A stretch of DNA of 64,000 nt from assembly GCA_910822075.1 (NCBI GenBank), contig CAJVGC010000065.1:20059695-20123694 (forward strand). The letters are read 5' to 3'. The stretch's first letter is position 1. Each line of letters starts with the position of its first letter. A model generated the notes under the pieces. It did no database searches. It had not been told where the DNA came from and saw only the letters and a program-made list of their open reading frames with translations. Positions 33,653 to 44,885 of this stretch are shown here, piece by piece. Source of the DNA: Senecio squalidus (taxonomy: Eukaryota; Streptophyta; Magnoliopsida; Asterales; Asteraceae). The position numbers and the translations under genes are program-made.

Positions 33653-35340
33653 GTTTATTCAAATCGTTTCTTTTGGCCGATTACATACATGAATGTGTAA
33701 TAACAATTATTGTTGATTCTTAAGCAAATCGGCCGGAATTGTAATCGATGTGTTTGTATGTTGTTTCCTAACCTGATCGTGATCGAATTGTGGTTCTTGG
33801 CAGCTCGTACTCCTCTTCTAATCTAGTCCTAATCGGTTTCAAACATCACAAGATTATCATGTAAGTGTCACACTCCTTAACGGATCTTTCAATTCAATTT
33901 CTAGTTTCTGTTTTGACGTATTGCTAATCGGTTTAAAATGTTGTGTTGATGTTAAATCCGGTCACATTTGGGCATGACTCAAATTCAGATTGGCGAGTTT
34001 TATTTGATCGAGTCATAATCAATCTATAGGCAAACTAAAGCAAATCGGTTTCGTTGATTCAGTCATGTAAGTACCTATATACATTTGCCGATTCTTGGCT
34101 GTTTATGTATGCATGATTATAAACTGATTTGTGTTGTTTGGATTGGTGATCACGACTTATTTTGGGCATCTCCTAGCGTTTTCATTTGTTTGGTTTGCTT
34201 GTAACGGTATTCGTCAAAGTTTGGAAATCAAACAGTTGCGATTCTTGGTATAAAACCCTATCTTTGCTACCCAATTTTATTCGTTGTTATATAATCTTTT
34301 GGTGAAGCTTTGTGAACTGTTTTGGACTTATCTATAGCTAGCTCTGTGTTGTTTGATCGTTATCTAAATCGTGTCTTTACGTTTGTAATTTTAATCGGAA
34401 GAAAACCCTAAGTTATTAGACATTTATAAAACGTTTGGACAGTTTCTGAGTTTAGGTTTTGGTCTGTCTTCTTCAGTGTTTAACTCTATTTTGGTAATGA
34501 ATTAGAATCTGTAACCTAAATGAATATTGTAGGTTTTGGAGTCTAGTTTTCAAAATCGTAAGACTCATTGTCTAACTCTTTACAGAACTTCAAAAAAGTG
34601 CAAAATACTAACAGAGGGTCTAATCTGAATTTTTGGAACAATTTTCTACGCTTTGATAATCGAATTTGTGTAACCACTTAGACAAAATTAAACATATTTT
34701 AAATGGTTTATAACTGGTTTATAACAGGTCTAAAATGTCTTAAAACTGGTTATCTTTTTTACATATAAATTATACGACTTTGAAACGTATTATAGCTCAA
34801 CTTATATAAAACTATAATTTTTGACAGATCACTTAGTTAGTTTTGTCTTGACCATATCTTTTTCATAACAAACTCTTTTGTATCAAAATCTTGGTCTAAA
34901 ACGTAGCCCTCTGAATCTAGTTTTCAAATATATCTTATTCACCGTCTAACTATTCCTATAAATCTAAATATTTCAGTTTGAACGAACATAGGTATTCGCT
35001 GAAAATTGTATCGGTTTATCTAAAGGCTATAACTCGTTAATCTCATTCTTACGATTGTTACTACCTTTATCTAGGGGAGCTCTAGGTCTAGTGGGGACAT
35101 TATTTTTGACCTACATACTTACTTACATATACACACTATTCACACTGTTCGGGTGTTATCGCCTTGCTCGATAAGGTGAGTTTATCGCCCCTACTTTACT
35201 ATTGTTTACATTTTTATAAATCGGGGGAACGTAAAGCTCAACCAAATTATTTTCGAGAAAATGATTTACGAGAAACGAATTTTACTTCCATACTTACTAT
35301 TTTCGGAAACTTACTATTTTTAGAAACCATGAAATGTATA

Positions 35341-35678
35341 ACAAAACTAATGCAATTTTTCTAAAACTTTACGAGACAGTTGGTTGATGATTATCAGTAT
35401 ACCTTTCCTACTGATACCTGCACACGCTTATTAGTATACCTTTCCTACTAATGAGGTGTACTTACGATGCTTGCTTATGATACATATCAATATACCTTTC
35501 CTTGCGATAACAAAACTAATGCAATTTTTCTAAAACTTTACGAGACAGTTGGTTGATGATTATCAGTATACCTTTCCTACTGATACCTGCACACGCTTAT
35601 TAGTATACCTTTCCTACTAATGAGGTGTACTTACGATGCTTGCTTATGATACATATCAATATACCTTTCCTTGCGATA
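35341..35678 (+). repeat. 169-bp tandem duplication in the family-C LTR
   Basis: Units 35341-35509 and 35510-35678 are nearly identical, and a partial third copy follows to about 35745. Each unit itself contains repeats of TATACCTTTCCTACT or similar. It lies inside the putative LTR intron. Confidence 0.92.
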
Positions 35679-36265
35679 CCTGCACGCTCATTAGTATACC
35701 TTTCCTACTAATGAGGTGTAATTACGATGCTTACTTATGATACATGCTTACGTAGTATGATTGTTGATGATGTTTTCTCACTACTTACATGCGTTAGTTA
35801 CACATTATTTTACTACTGATTTTGAGATATGATTTTTACCTTATATTTTACTACTTACTCGATGAACTCGCTCAACGTTATGTTGACATTTTAAGCTTTA
35901 ATTTCAGGTAATGAGCAGGCGAGGACTTGGCTTTAGGAGTCGGATTCAAGCAGACCTTCAGGATTATTATTTTTTGCATTGTGGCTGTTTTTATGATTAT
36001 ACATTTGGGATTTTATTTCGGGCTTGCATGCCCAAGTATTCTTACATTTCGTTGATTATTGGTTGAATATTTTACTTGTGGTGTTTCACGGTTTTCGTGT
36101 ACCAAGAATTATACCTTGAGTATGGCGACGTCATAACGATACATTATTTTATTTTATCATATAGATATGTCTTTATTTACTATTGTGTTATGGAGATAGC
36201 CAATAGGCCACACCCTGCGTTTCCGCCACTAGCGGGGTGTGACATATTATATCTTGTGACGTAGG

Positions 36266-36900
36266 ATGTCTAACAACAATAAACCAATTGTGTTAACCGA
36301 AGACGAGAGCTAGGAATCCGTTCCACTTAGGTCACCTATTTACAACCCCAGTTGTGACTCCGACTATTCGAGCGATCCCGAGGAAGATCCAGAGGAGGTA
36401 GGAGATGAGGAAGATAGTTCTGACTCTTCCAAGAATACACAAAACGACAACGTTTATCCTATTAATTCCGAGCCGATTACTATATCCCAAAACAAAGGGA
36501 AATGACCCATGACCCAAACTAGTGAACCTAAAAAAATGCTCTAAGAAAACCGTTAGGACGACTCCACTACAAGGGTGGTTTTCCAAGTGCACAGTCGTAT
36601 CTCACACATGGAAGGATATTTCACGAGGATGGAGGTGGAGCAAGGGGAGAATTGGGACTACTTACAACAAAAGATCGAAATGTGTCATTTCAACATCAAA
36701 CACATACACAAAACCCAAAAGGAAGTAATCAACGCTTTAACTAACTCCGAGAAGAGGGAACCACCTTACGAAACCAGTTAGAAAACAGCAACCAACGTGT
36801 TAAGGAACTCGAGGAAAGCATGAGCGAAATGGATCAAAAGTTGGAACGAGCATGCGTCGTGGGAAATTCCATAACCTAGATGGCAAAAAATGTCACCCAA
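36266..36900 (+). pseudogene. Decayed gag-like relic after the family-C LTR
   Basis: An ATG 21 bp after the LTR end opens MSNNNKPIVLTEDES, then a stop. Acidic text follows (SDPEEDPEEVGDEEDSSDSS), then more stops and frameshifts before RISHMEGYFTRMEVEQGENW in another frame. The acidic N-terminus and position suggest a gypsy gag start, but no knuckle is present. No clear PBS is found between the LTR and the ATG, so that part may be deleted. Coding content breaks off near 36900 and RNase H-like sequence appears near 36980, so protease and reverse transcriptase are gone. Confidence 0.5.
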
Positions 36901-36950
36901 ATCGATCATTTCCACTAGTAGTAGCCTATTAGTTAACCTACCTAGGCGGG

Positions 36951-38371
36951 ATGCGCCTTAGGAATAAATTAATAAATGAACCTTGTTTATTTTTCATACA
37001 GAAAATTGGTCTCGTTCACTTCTGGATTGAACACTTAAATACAAGTATTTGTTTTAAGTGTACAACATATACTGATCACACGAGTTTACAACAGATTTTC
37101 GATCATAAGAACCTCAACATGATACAGCGACGATGGATTGAGTTTCTAAGTGATTACGATTGCGAGATTTGTTATCACCTAGGCAAGATGAACGTCATAA
37201 AAAACACTAGTCTAAGCGCACAGATTCGCGATGCGCAGAACGAAGCACTGAAGGACGAAAACGTGAAGAAGGAAGCCTTACATGGTATGGATAAGAAATT
37301 CGAAGTCGATGGGAGCCAATATTTGATGAATAAATATGGTTACTAAGTTCGGAGATCTAAGGAATTTAGTGATGGACGAAGCGCATAAGTCTAAATACTC
37401 TATACATCCAGGATCGGATAAGATGTATTAAGGGATTAAGGAGTATTATTATGAAGGTTGATATCGCTACCTATGTAAGTAAGGGCTTGACGTGTTCCAT
37501 GGTTAACGTGGAGTACCAGAAATGGTTAGGACTATTGAAACGACCTAGGATTCCGCAATGGAAGTGGGAAGAGATATCAATTGACTTCATTATGAAATTG
37601 CCGAAGACTATAAGTGGATGTGACACTATTTGGGTAATAGTGGATCGTTTGACTAAGTCTGCGCATTTCTTGTCAATTAAGGAAACTGACAAGATGGACC
37701 GACTTACTAGAATCTATATGAAGGAAGTGCTATCGAGACATGGAGTTCCTATCTCGATTATATCGGCTAGAGATGCTCGTTTCACTTTAAGATTCTGAAA
37801 ATCTTTGGAGAAGGCATTAGGAACTCGATTGGATATGGGTACTGCTTATCATCCACAGGAAGATGGTCAGAGTGAGAGAACTATTCAGACGTTAGAGGAT
37901 ATACCGGGAGCTCGTGTCTTCGACTTCGGAAATGGTTGGGAGGATCATTTGCCGGTATGTGAGTTTTCGTACAACAATAGCTATCACACAAGTATCGACG
38001 CAACAACATTTGAGGCTTTGTATGGATGTAAATTCCGATCACCAGTATGTTGGACTGAGGTAGGGGATAGTCAAATTACTGGACCGAAAATCATACACGA
38101 TACCAACGAGAAAATTGTTCAGATACACCATCGATTGAAAGCCGCACGTGATCGTCAGAAAAGCTATGCCGACGTGAGACGCAAACCACTTGAATTCCAA
38201 GTAGGGTATAGAGTGATGTTAAAGGTAGCACCTTGAAAAGGTGTCATTCGTTTTGCGAAATGAGGTAAGCTTAACCCTAGGTATATAGGGCCATTGGAAA
38301 TTCCAGAAAGGATTGGACGAGTCGTGTATCAACTGTAGTTACCTCAGGAACTTAGTTATGTTCATAATACT
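36951..38371 (+). pseudogene. pol: Decayed RNase H and integrase, first part (split by E3)
   Basis: An RNase H end is visible (CTTYTDHTSLQQIFDHKNLN, then RRWIEFLSDYDCEI). It is followed by a damaged integrase zinc finger (HKSKYSIHPGSDKM, then GLTCSMVNVEYQK). The core reads DFIMKLPKTISGCDTIWVIV and ISARDARFTLRF, a stop at about 37796, then DGQSERTIQTLEDI and the GPLEIPERIG-type region with more stops. The catalytic aspartate motif SDRD reads SARD here. The text is cut at VHNT by the E3 insertion and resumes at 47678. Confidence 0.85.
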
Positions 38372-41138
38372 TGTCACACCCCGCTAAAGCGGAAACACGG
38401 AATGTGAAGAGCTGGAAGATCATTACACGGGTTATAAGAAACATAACGGCATTCAAGTCATTTAAAAATATTAAAAGTGTTTACAAGTTCAAAGAAATAA
38501 CCAAGTCATAGAATTCAGTACTAAATACATAAGTTTAAAGTTTGCAATTAAAATTCCCAAAAGTAATGAACAAGTCTTTTCCCGAAAAGGTTCTCACACG
38601 ACCGCCTTGACCCGTCCATGCCATGCACTCCATACTTACACTAAATTTCCTGAAACATAAGATAAAGTGTCAACTACGAAAGTAGTGAGTGAGTTACAGT
38701 TTAAGTTGCTCGGTAAAAATTGTTTAAGTATATAAAGTAAAAGTTTCCAAAAAGGAGGTTAGCGGAGAAAAGTCGCTTAAAATATGTATACTTTTAAAGT
38801 TTCAAGTAACGGGCGAATCGGTGCCCTAAAGTTCGTAAAGACCAAATAATTCGAATTTAGTCAAATCATAGTTGCGGAAGCAATCACTAAAAGTTCGTAA
38901 ATTTATGCGTATAAGTAACTAATTAGATTTCTTGTATCAACGTCTTGGCATCTATAACTTAAGTGTTCACACTAAACCGATTGTTCAACCGTGAGGCCCC
39001 TTTCCCCGCCTATCCTACGGGAAGTTGTCAAGTTCTTAGTAATATGTACTTAGACTGCCATCTAAACAAGGAACGGTTCTTTCCTAAGTATCGATACCCA
39101 TAATTACTAAACGGCTCTGTAGTTAATAGTGTGTAAAGTTCTAAAAAGCAGCTGGGCACTAAGTAGTTTTGTTTTAAAAAAGAGATAGTTGTTCCGCCAC
39201 TTAAGAGTCATGTTATAGTTCCATCAAGGGTCGGTCTCGCATACAAGCATCAATAATTAGTTTAGCCGAAAAAGGGGGCAAGCCGGTAAGTTCAAGTGAG
39301 CCAGTAGTGTAAAAGTGTTTTACGCATAAGAGTTCAAAGAGTTTGTCCAAAATAGTTCAATAGTTCCAAGTCAAAATAGTTCATAAAAGTTCCAAAGTCA
39401 AAATAGTTCATAAAAAGTTCCAAAGTCAAAATAGTTCATAAGTTTGTAATAAGTCAAAAGTTCACATAGTTGCAATGTTCATAAATGTTTTCAAGTTATA
39501 AATAATCTTATGTTTCCCCCAAAATCATGCAAAATACATATAAAATAAGGGGTTGTAACTCACGGATTGCGAAGAATAAGAACACGAGAATTCGGTCGGA
39601 ACGGTAGCCGGGAATCACGGATTGCCTAATAATACCAAGATAGTTTAATAGTTATTATCTCATTATGTTCTTAATATAATAAGGTAGATAAAATATTATT
39701 AAACTTTAAGTGTCAAGGTTAAGTATCGTTAAAATTGTCCGAAAAGGTAATTGTCACGTTTTTGTCCAAAAGTCCGATTTAACGTTTATTATTATTATGT
39801 CATAAGTGCTTTTGTTCGCTGAAGTGGTTTACATTTTTCTAAGGAAATTTGGGCAGAGCTTCCACGCCCAAATTTCATATCCAAAAATGTACAATCCACT
39901 TCCACTTACAAATCACCTAAAACACGATAACATATATAATATAGTCCAATTTAAGTCCAAATAGTCCACACATGTCTCAAATGTTATTTGTTTTACTTAT
40001 TCAGTCCCAAAATATCGTGTGTCAAAAAGTCAGCGGGTCAAATGTAGTCAAAACGTGCTAAAAACGACAAAATGACAAATTTCGGCAAAACAACAGCTCT
40101 GTGCGCCGCTGTGACCACTGGAACGGCGCACAGAAGCTGGATTTTTCACCCGCTGCGTCGTCCTGGTCACAGGGACGGCGCACGGGTCGCGGGTTTTTGA
40201 ACTTTTGTTGTAAAACGTTTATTTAGCCTTAGATTCCGACATGCAATAGGTTTAAACTTATTAATACATCATTTTAACAGTTTATAAGGTATTTTAAGTC
40301 ACAAATTCGTGGATCCAAAGACTATTTCGATTAAAAACGTTTTTGACCATAAAAAGTCATAGATTTGTACAAAAAACTTATTTTGAACCGTTAGATCTTA
40401 CATGCAAATGTTTATTTGTATAAAAATAGTAAAAAGAAAGAAATCTCCCGGAGGAAAAGCTCGGATGATGATTTTGGCCGGATTTTAGCTTCAAAAATCT
40501 TTACAAGAATGGTCCTTTTTCGAAACAATCGACACCTCTTGCTTCTCTTGATGATTCAAACGTTTTGTATGGATTAAAATGGTGTTTTAAGGCTGTGATA
40601 TTCTGGAAGTGAAGAACTCTTGAGAGGTTTTAGAGAGAAAATGGGTTTTGTGTGTGTTTTATTTTGTAAAATGAATATGTAAAATGATAAATGAAAAGAA
40701 AATGTTAGGAAGAGGAAAGTGGGTGTATTGGGACAGTAACTTGGCAGTGATGATGGTCTAAAATCGTGTGTTATTGGTTAAAGGGTTGGTGGAATCGAGA
40801 CATGCAGAATTTTCAAGTTTATTACAAAATTCGTCCTCCAGGACGGCGCACATGGCCTCTGTGCGTCGTCCTGGACCATTTCTGTAAAAATTTTTGTGTT
40901 TTGGCTGATTTTGTATGATTGTTACGTTGGACCTTTTCGTTAACTAAAGTTTTAGAGTATGTTACATTATGAACTTAGGAAAGTTCTTTAGGAGTTTTCT
41001 TGGTATTAGGACTTATATAATTTGATTCCGGTTGCGATTCCGACGTTGTCGCGGTTCCGGTTATTGAATAGTTAAGGACTAGATAGACCGAAAGAGACAT
41101 AGAGTATAAAATGCACCTGGAATTAGACGGTTGTCACA
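38372..41138 (-). repeat. 3' LTR of E3 (family A)
   Basis: 2767 bp. It has GC-rich hairpin sites at about 40095-40195 and 40838-40876, the ATGAACTTAGG inverted repeat near 40970, and a three-copy AAGTCAAAATAGTTCATAAA-type tandem repeat at about 39360-39440. Confidence 0.93.
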
Positions 41139-41186
41139 TTCTCCCCAGGTTGAAAGAAATTTCGTCCCGAAATTTGGTTCGTCCCA

Positions 41187-43830
41187 TCATGAAGAAGTGT
41201 TCTCGAATAGATGTGGATATTTCTGACGGAATTGGTCTTCACGCTCCCATGTGAATTCGTGACCACGTCGAGAATTCCACCGAACCTTGATAATCGGGAT
41301 ACGACTCTGCCTGAGTTGTTTGACCTCGAGGTCAACAACTTCGAGCGGTTCTTCGATGAAGTTTAGCTTGTTGTCGATTTTGGCCTCGTCAAGAGGGATG
41401 ACGATGGTCTCATCAGACAGACACTTTTTCAAGTGTGAGACATGGAATACATTATGAACGTTCGCGAGAGCCTGGGGGAGTTGGAGACGATAAGCAACGG
41501 GACCGATACGCTCAATGACTTCAAACGGACCGGTGTACCTTGGACTTAGTTTACCGCGCTTTCCGAAGCGGACTACCCCTTTCCATGGCGATATTTTGAG
41601 GAGCACTCGGTCGCCAACTTGGAACTCGAGGGGTTTCCTTCGGTTGTCTGCGTAGCTCTTCTGTCGGGTACGGGATGTCTTCAGTCTTTCACGGATGGTG
41701 GTGATCTTCTCAATGGTCTCCTGGACGATATCGAGTCTCGTAAGTTGTCGATCGCCAGCCTCTAGCCAACAGAGCGGTGACCGACACTTACGTCCATAGA
41801 GAGCCTCGAATGGGGCATGGTAGCTGTTATTATAGGAGAACTCGACCAAAGGAAGGTGAGCGTCCCAACTTCCTCCGAAGTCGACTACACATGCTCTCAG
41901 CATATCCTCAAGTGTTTGGATCATCCTTTCGCTCTGGCCGTCGGTCTGAGGGTGGTAAGCAGTGCTAAGGTCTAGTCGCGTATCTAACGACTTCTGAAGG
42001 ACATTCCAAAAGCGGGAAGTGAATCGACTATCCCTATCGGAGATGATGGAGAGAGGTGTTCCATGACGAGAGACCATCTCGTTGATGTAGACTTGAGCGA
42101 ATTTCTCCATCGAGTGATTTTCTCGGACCGGCAGGAAATGAGCGGATTTTGTCAAACGGTCCACGATTACCCAAATTGTGTCGTTTCCCTTAGCCGTACG
42201 GGGCAACTTAGTGACGAAGTCCATGGAAATTTGTTCCCACTTCCACATAGGAATTTCCGGCTGTTGAAGTAAACCTGAGGGCTTTTGATATTCTGCCTTG
42301 ACCTTGGAGCAAGTAAGGCACTTAGCTACATACAAGGCGATATCCTTCTTCATGCCCGGCCACCAGTAATATTCTCGGAGATCCTTATACAACTTGTCGG
42401 ATCCCGGATGGATGGAGTATCTAGATCGGTGGCCCTCGTCCAGAATGAGTTTGCGGAGATCCTCAGATTTTGGAATCCATGCTCGACCTTTGAAGTAGTA
42501 GATTCCGTCGGACTTGCATTCGAATTCTTTTTCATGATTATGAAGCGTCTCGACCTTAATGTTCTCGGGTTTCAACGCCTCTTGCTGTGCGTTTGCGATC
42601 TGCGTTCGAAGGCTCGTTTGAATTTGAATACCTAATGCTCGAACTCGAGATGGCTTTACCCTTTCCTTCCGACTCAGGGCATCTGCTACTACGTTTGCTT
42701 TACCCGGGTGGTATTTGATCTCGCAATCGTAGTCACTCAGCAGTTCTATCCATCTACGATGCCTCATGTTGAGCATTTTCTGGTCCAGAATGTGCTGAAG
42801 GCTCTTGTTATCAGTGTAGACCGTACACTTAGTACCATACAAGAAGTGCCTCCAGATCTTCAAAGCAAACACGACGACTCCCAACTCTAAGTCGTGTGTT
42901 GTGTAGTTCTGCTCGTGTACCTTCAGCTGCCTAGAAGCGTAAGCGATGACCTTGTCCTCCTGCATTAGAACGCACCCAAGTCCTTGGTGGGAGGCATCGC
43001 AAAACACTACAAAGTTATTCGTGCCCTCTGGCAGGGATAGAATCGGCGCGTGACATAGTTGATATTTGAGCTTCTAGAAGGAATCCTCCTGATCTTTTCC
43101 CCAAGTGAAGTCCTTGTCTTTCTGCGTGAGCTCGGTGAGGGGTTTTGCGATCTTCGAGAAATTCTCAATGAATCTTCGATAATAGCCAGCCAATCCTAGG
43201 AACTGACGGATTTCCGTCGGGGTCGTCGGGGCTTGCCATTTCTCGATCGCTTCGATTTTGGCTGGATCTACATGAATCCCTTCTTGGTTGACCACATGAC
43301 CAAGGAAGTGTACCTCTCGGAGCCAGAATTCACACTTCGAGAACTTGGCGTACAATTTCTGATCTCGGAGGAGTTCTAAAATGAGCTTAAGGTGTTTCGC
43401 ATGATCTTCCTTGTTCCTGGAGTAGATGAGAATGTCGTCTATGAATACGATTACGAATTTGTCTAGGTATGGTCTACACACTTTGTTCATTAGATCCATG
43501 AACACTGCTGGTGCGTTGGTCAGACCAAAAGGCATGACGAGGAATTCGTAATGACCGTATCGAGTTCGAAAAACGGTTTTCGGAATGTCGGTCTCGCTGA
43601 CACGAACTTGGTGATAACCCGAACGGAGGTCGATTTTGGAGAAGTAAGTTGCACCCTGCAACTGGTCGAAGAGATCATCGATCCTCGGGAGAGGGTATCG
43701 GTTCTTGACGGTCAGCTTGTTCAGCTCTCGATAGTCAATGCACATGCGGAAGGATCCGTCTTTCTTCTTAACAAAGATTATTGGGGCTCCCCAGGGGGAC
43801 GACCTCGGGCGAATAAGACCATGGTCCTGA
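41187..43830 (-). pseudogene. pol: RT-RNase H-integrase-chromodomain frame of E3, one amber stop
   Basis: The frame begins within reverse transcriptase (DHGLIRPRSSPWGAP) next to a deletion junction. It runs through FRMCIDYRELNK and FIDDILIYS to a single TAG at 43076-43074, where E2 has CAG for Gln in SFQKLK. After that a 606-codon frame is intact to 41187. It covers the second half of RNase H (FCDASHQGLG, TDNKSLQHIL), the integrase zinc finger (HRSRYSIHPG, CLTCSKVK), the core (MDFVTKLPR, SDRDSRFTS, DGQSERMIQ) and the chromodomain-like tail (VDLEVKQLRQSRIP, GHEFTWERED). A C-to-T change on the coding strand explains the stop. Gag, protease and the first part of RT are absent. This is the best preserved pol in the window. 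Confidence 0.9.
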
Positions 43831-43929
43831 ATGAGAAATACGATTACAAGACATAAAAGGAAAGGTAAAAAAGTCTAAGTCGTGTACAATAAGAAAATTA
43901 CGACTAGGCTAAGCAGTACAATTAAATAT

Positions 43930-44540
43930 AAGTAACTAATGGCGCCTCTCTAGGAAATCTTGGCTGAAATAACCGCAATCAACGTGCCCTTACCAGGCAC
44001 ACACCAATGAGGTGCTGCACGGTTCGTGCGTAGCTCGGGTCGATGCGATGATCGCAACGCCTGCTCTACAACTGTTGTGCAGAGTCAGTGACCTCACTGA
44101 TAAGGTGCCCCTGGTGTTGGGTCTCTGTGCCAGTCCGTACCTCACGGTGCAGGTGAAGGAATGCGAGGCTGAAGGGTAGGATGGCATTCCTTTGCCTGGC
44201 GGCCTCGACGTCTCTGGGCGCTGCATTTCTCTTCGCGCCCCATCTGCCGCTCCCATGAGTAGTGGTCCATGAGGGGGTTATGTGGGACCCTCGGGGGGTG
44301 ACCGAAGGGTAGGTGTGATGGAGTGGGTCCTGCCTGGTGCGCAGCCATCCTGTCCGGCGGACGGCCCGGGAGGATGACCTGCTTTCGCGCGGTCAACCTA
44401 GTGCGCGGGCCCCGGTAGTGGAGTGTGGCGGCAACGGGTACCGGTGGAGGGGGTAGCACAGCCCTCGGGCTGGACCCGATGCTGCTGGAGATCGCCATAG
44501 AGGTGTCCTCCGTGGGATCAGTGGTCTGATGGCGTTGGCT
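43930..44540 (-). pseudogene. Damaged copy of the pre-gag ORF in E3
   Basis: The frame 44498-44142 reads MAISSSIGSSPRAVLPPPP, then TARKQVILPGRPPDRM, matching the core of the E2 leader ORF. Just upstream, TTDPTEDTS corresponds to TTDPTKESS in E2. The frame shifts after MDHYSWER. Further down, AFLHLHREVRTGTETQHQGH and ISEVTDSAQQL match the E2 helical part, followed by a stop, YARTVQHLIGVCLV, and another shift where the membrane segment should be. The Ser/His/Arg-rich N-terminus is missing. Function unknown. Confidence 0.6.
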
Positions 44541-44869
44541 CTCTGAGGCGGTGCGGCCCTCAGAAGGCGAATCGGGAAATGTGTAATGAAATGCATGTAC
44601 GGGTCAGTCACGTGAGAATCGAGAAAAGACAGTACCGGGAATTTTCGACTCAAAAACCGTTAACATTAGTAATTACGTTCCGTCCTTGCATAATCCATTT
44701 TGAACTAGGCATGGGCGATCAGGCCATGCGTAGTTAAAGATAAACATGCAATCGCGAAATTAATTCTCTAAAGTTTGAACCCATAAATGATTTTCCGAAA
44801 AGCCTTGGTTATAGTTTGGTTTCGAAAATTTTTGGAAAATTTTTAAAACCGTTTTTCTCTATAACCTGT

Positions 44870-44881
44870 GCTCTGATACCA
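44870..44881 (-). other. Primer-binding site of E3 (initiator tRNA-Met)
   Basis: TGGTATCAGAGC on the minus strand, four bases from the 5' LTR end. Confidence 0.92.
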
Positions 44882-44885
44882 AGTC

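Larger units (their letters stand above)
31461..36244 (+). repeat. Family-C gypsy LTR, interrupted by a solo family-A LTR
   Basis: Sequence related to 19750-19940 starts here (AAACCCTAATCAG, CAGCCACCAC, AATCAAACAAGGTATT) and runs to TTCCGCCACTAGCGGGGTGTGACA at 36244. The solo LTR 31799-33652 sits inside. The first 40-60 bp of the LTR are missing at the E2 junction. It contains AAG|GTGAGTTTATC at 35173-35184 and TTTCAG|GTAATG at 35902-35913, plus a tandem duplication. A gag relic follows its end, so it served as a 5' LTR. Confidence 0.6.

Noticed and set aside
35338..35745. CRISPR-like spaced repeat
   Set aside because: It is a simple tandem duplication in plant LTR DNA; repeats are not separated by unique spacers.
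40838..40876. microRNA precursor reading of the LTR hairpins
   Set aside because: The stem is only about 15 bp and the same hairpin is multicopy in LTRs. A repeat-derived small RNA is possible, but a microRNA gene is not supported.
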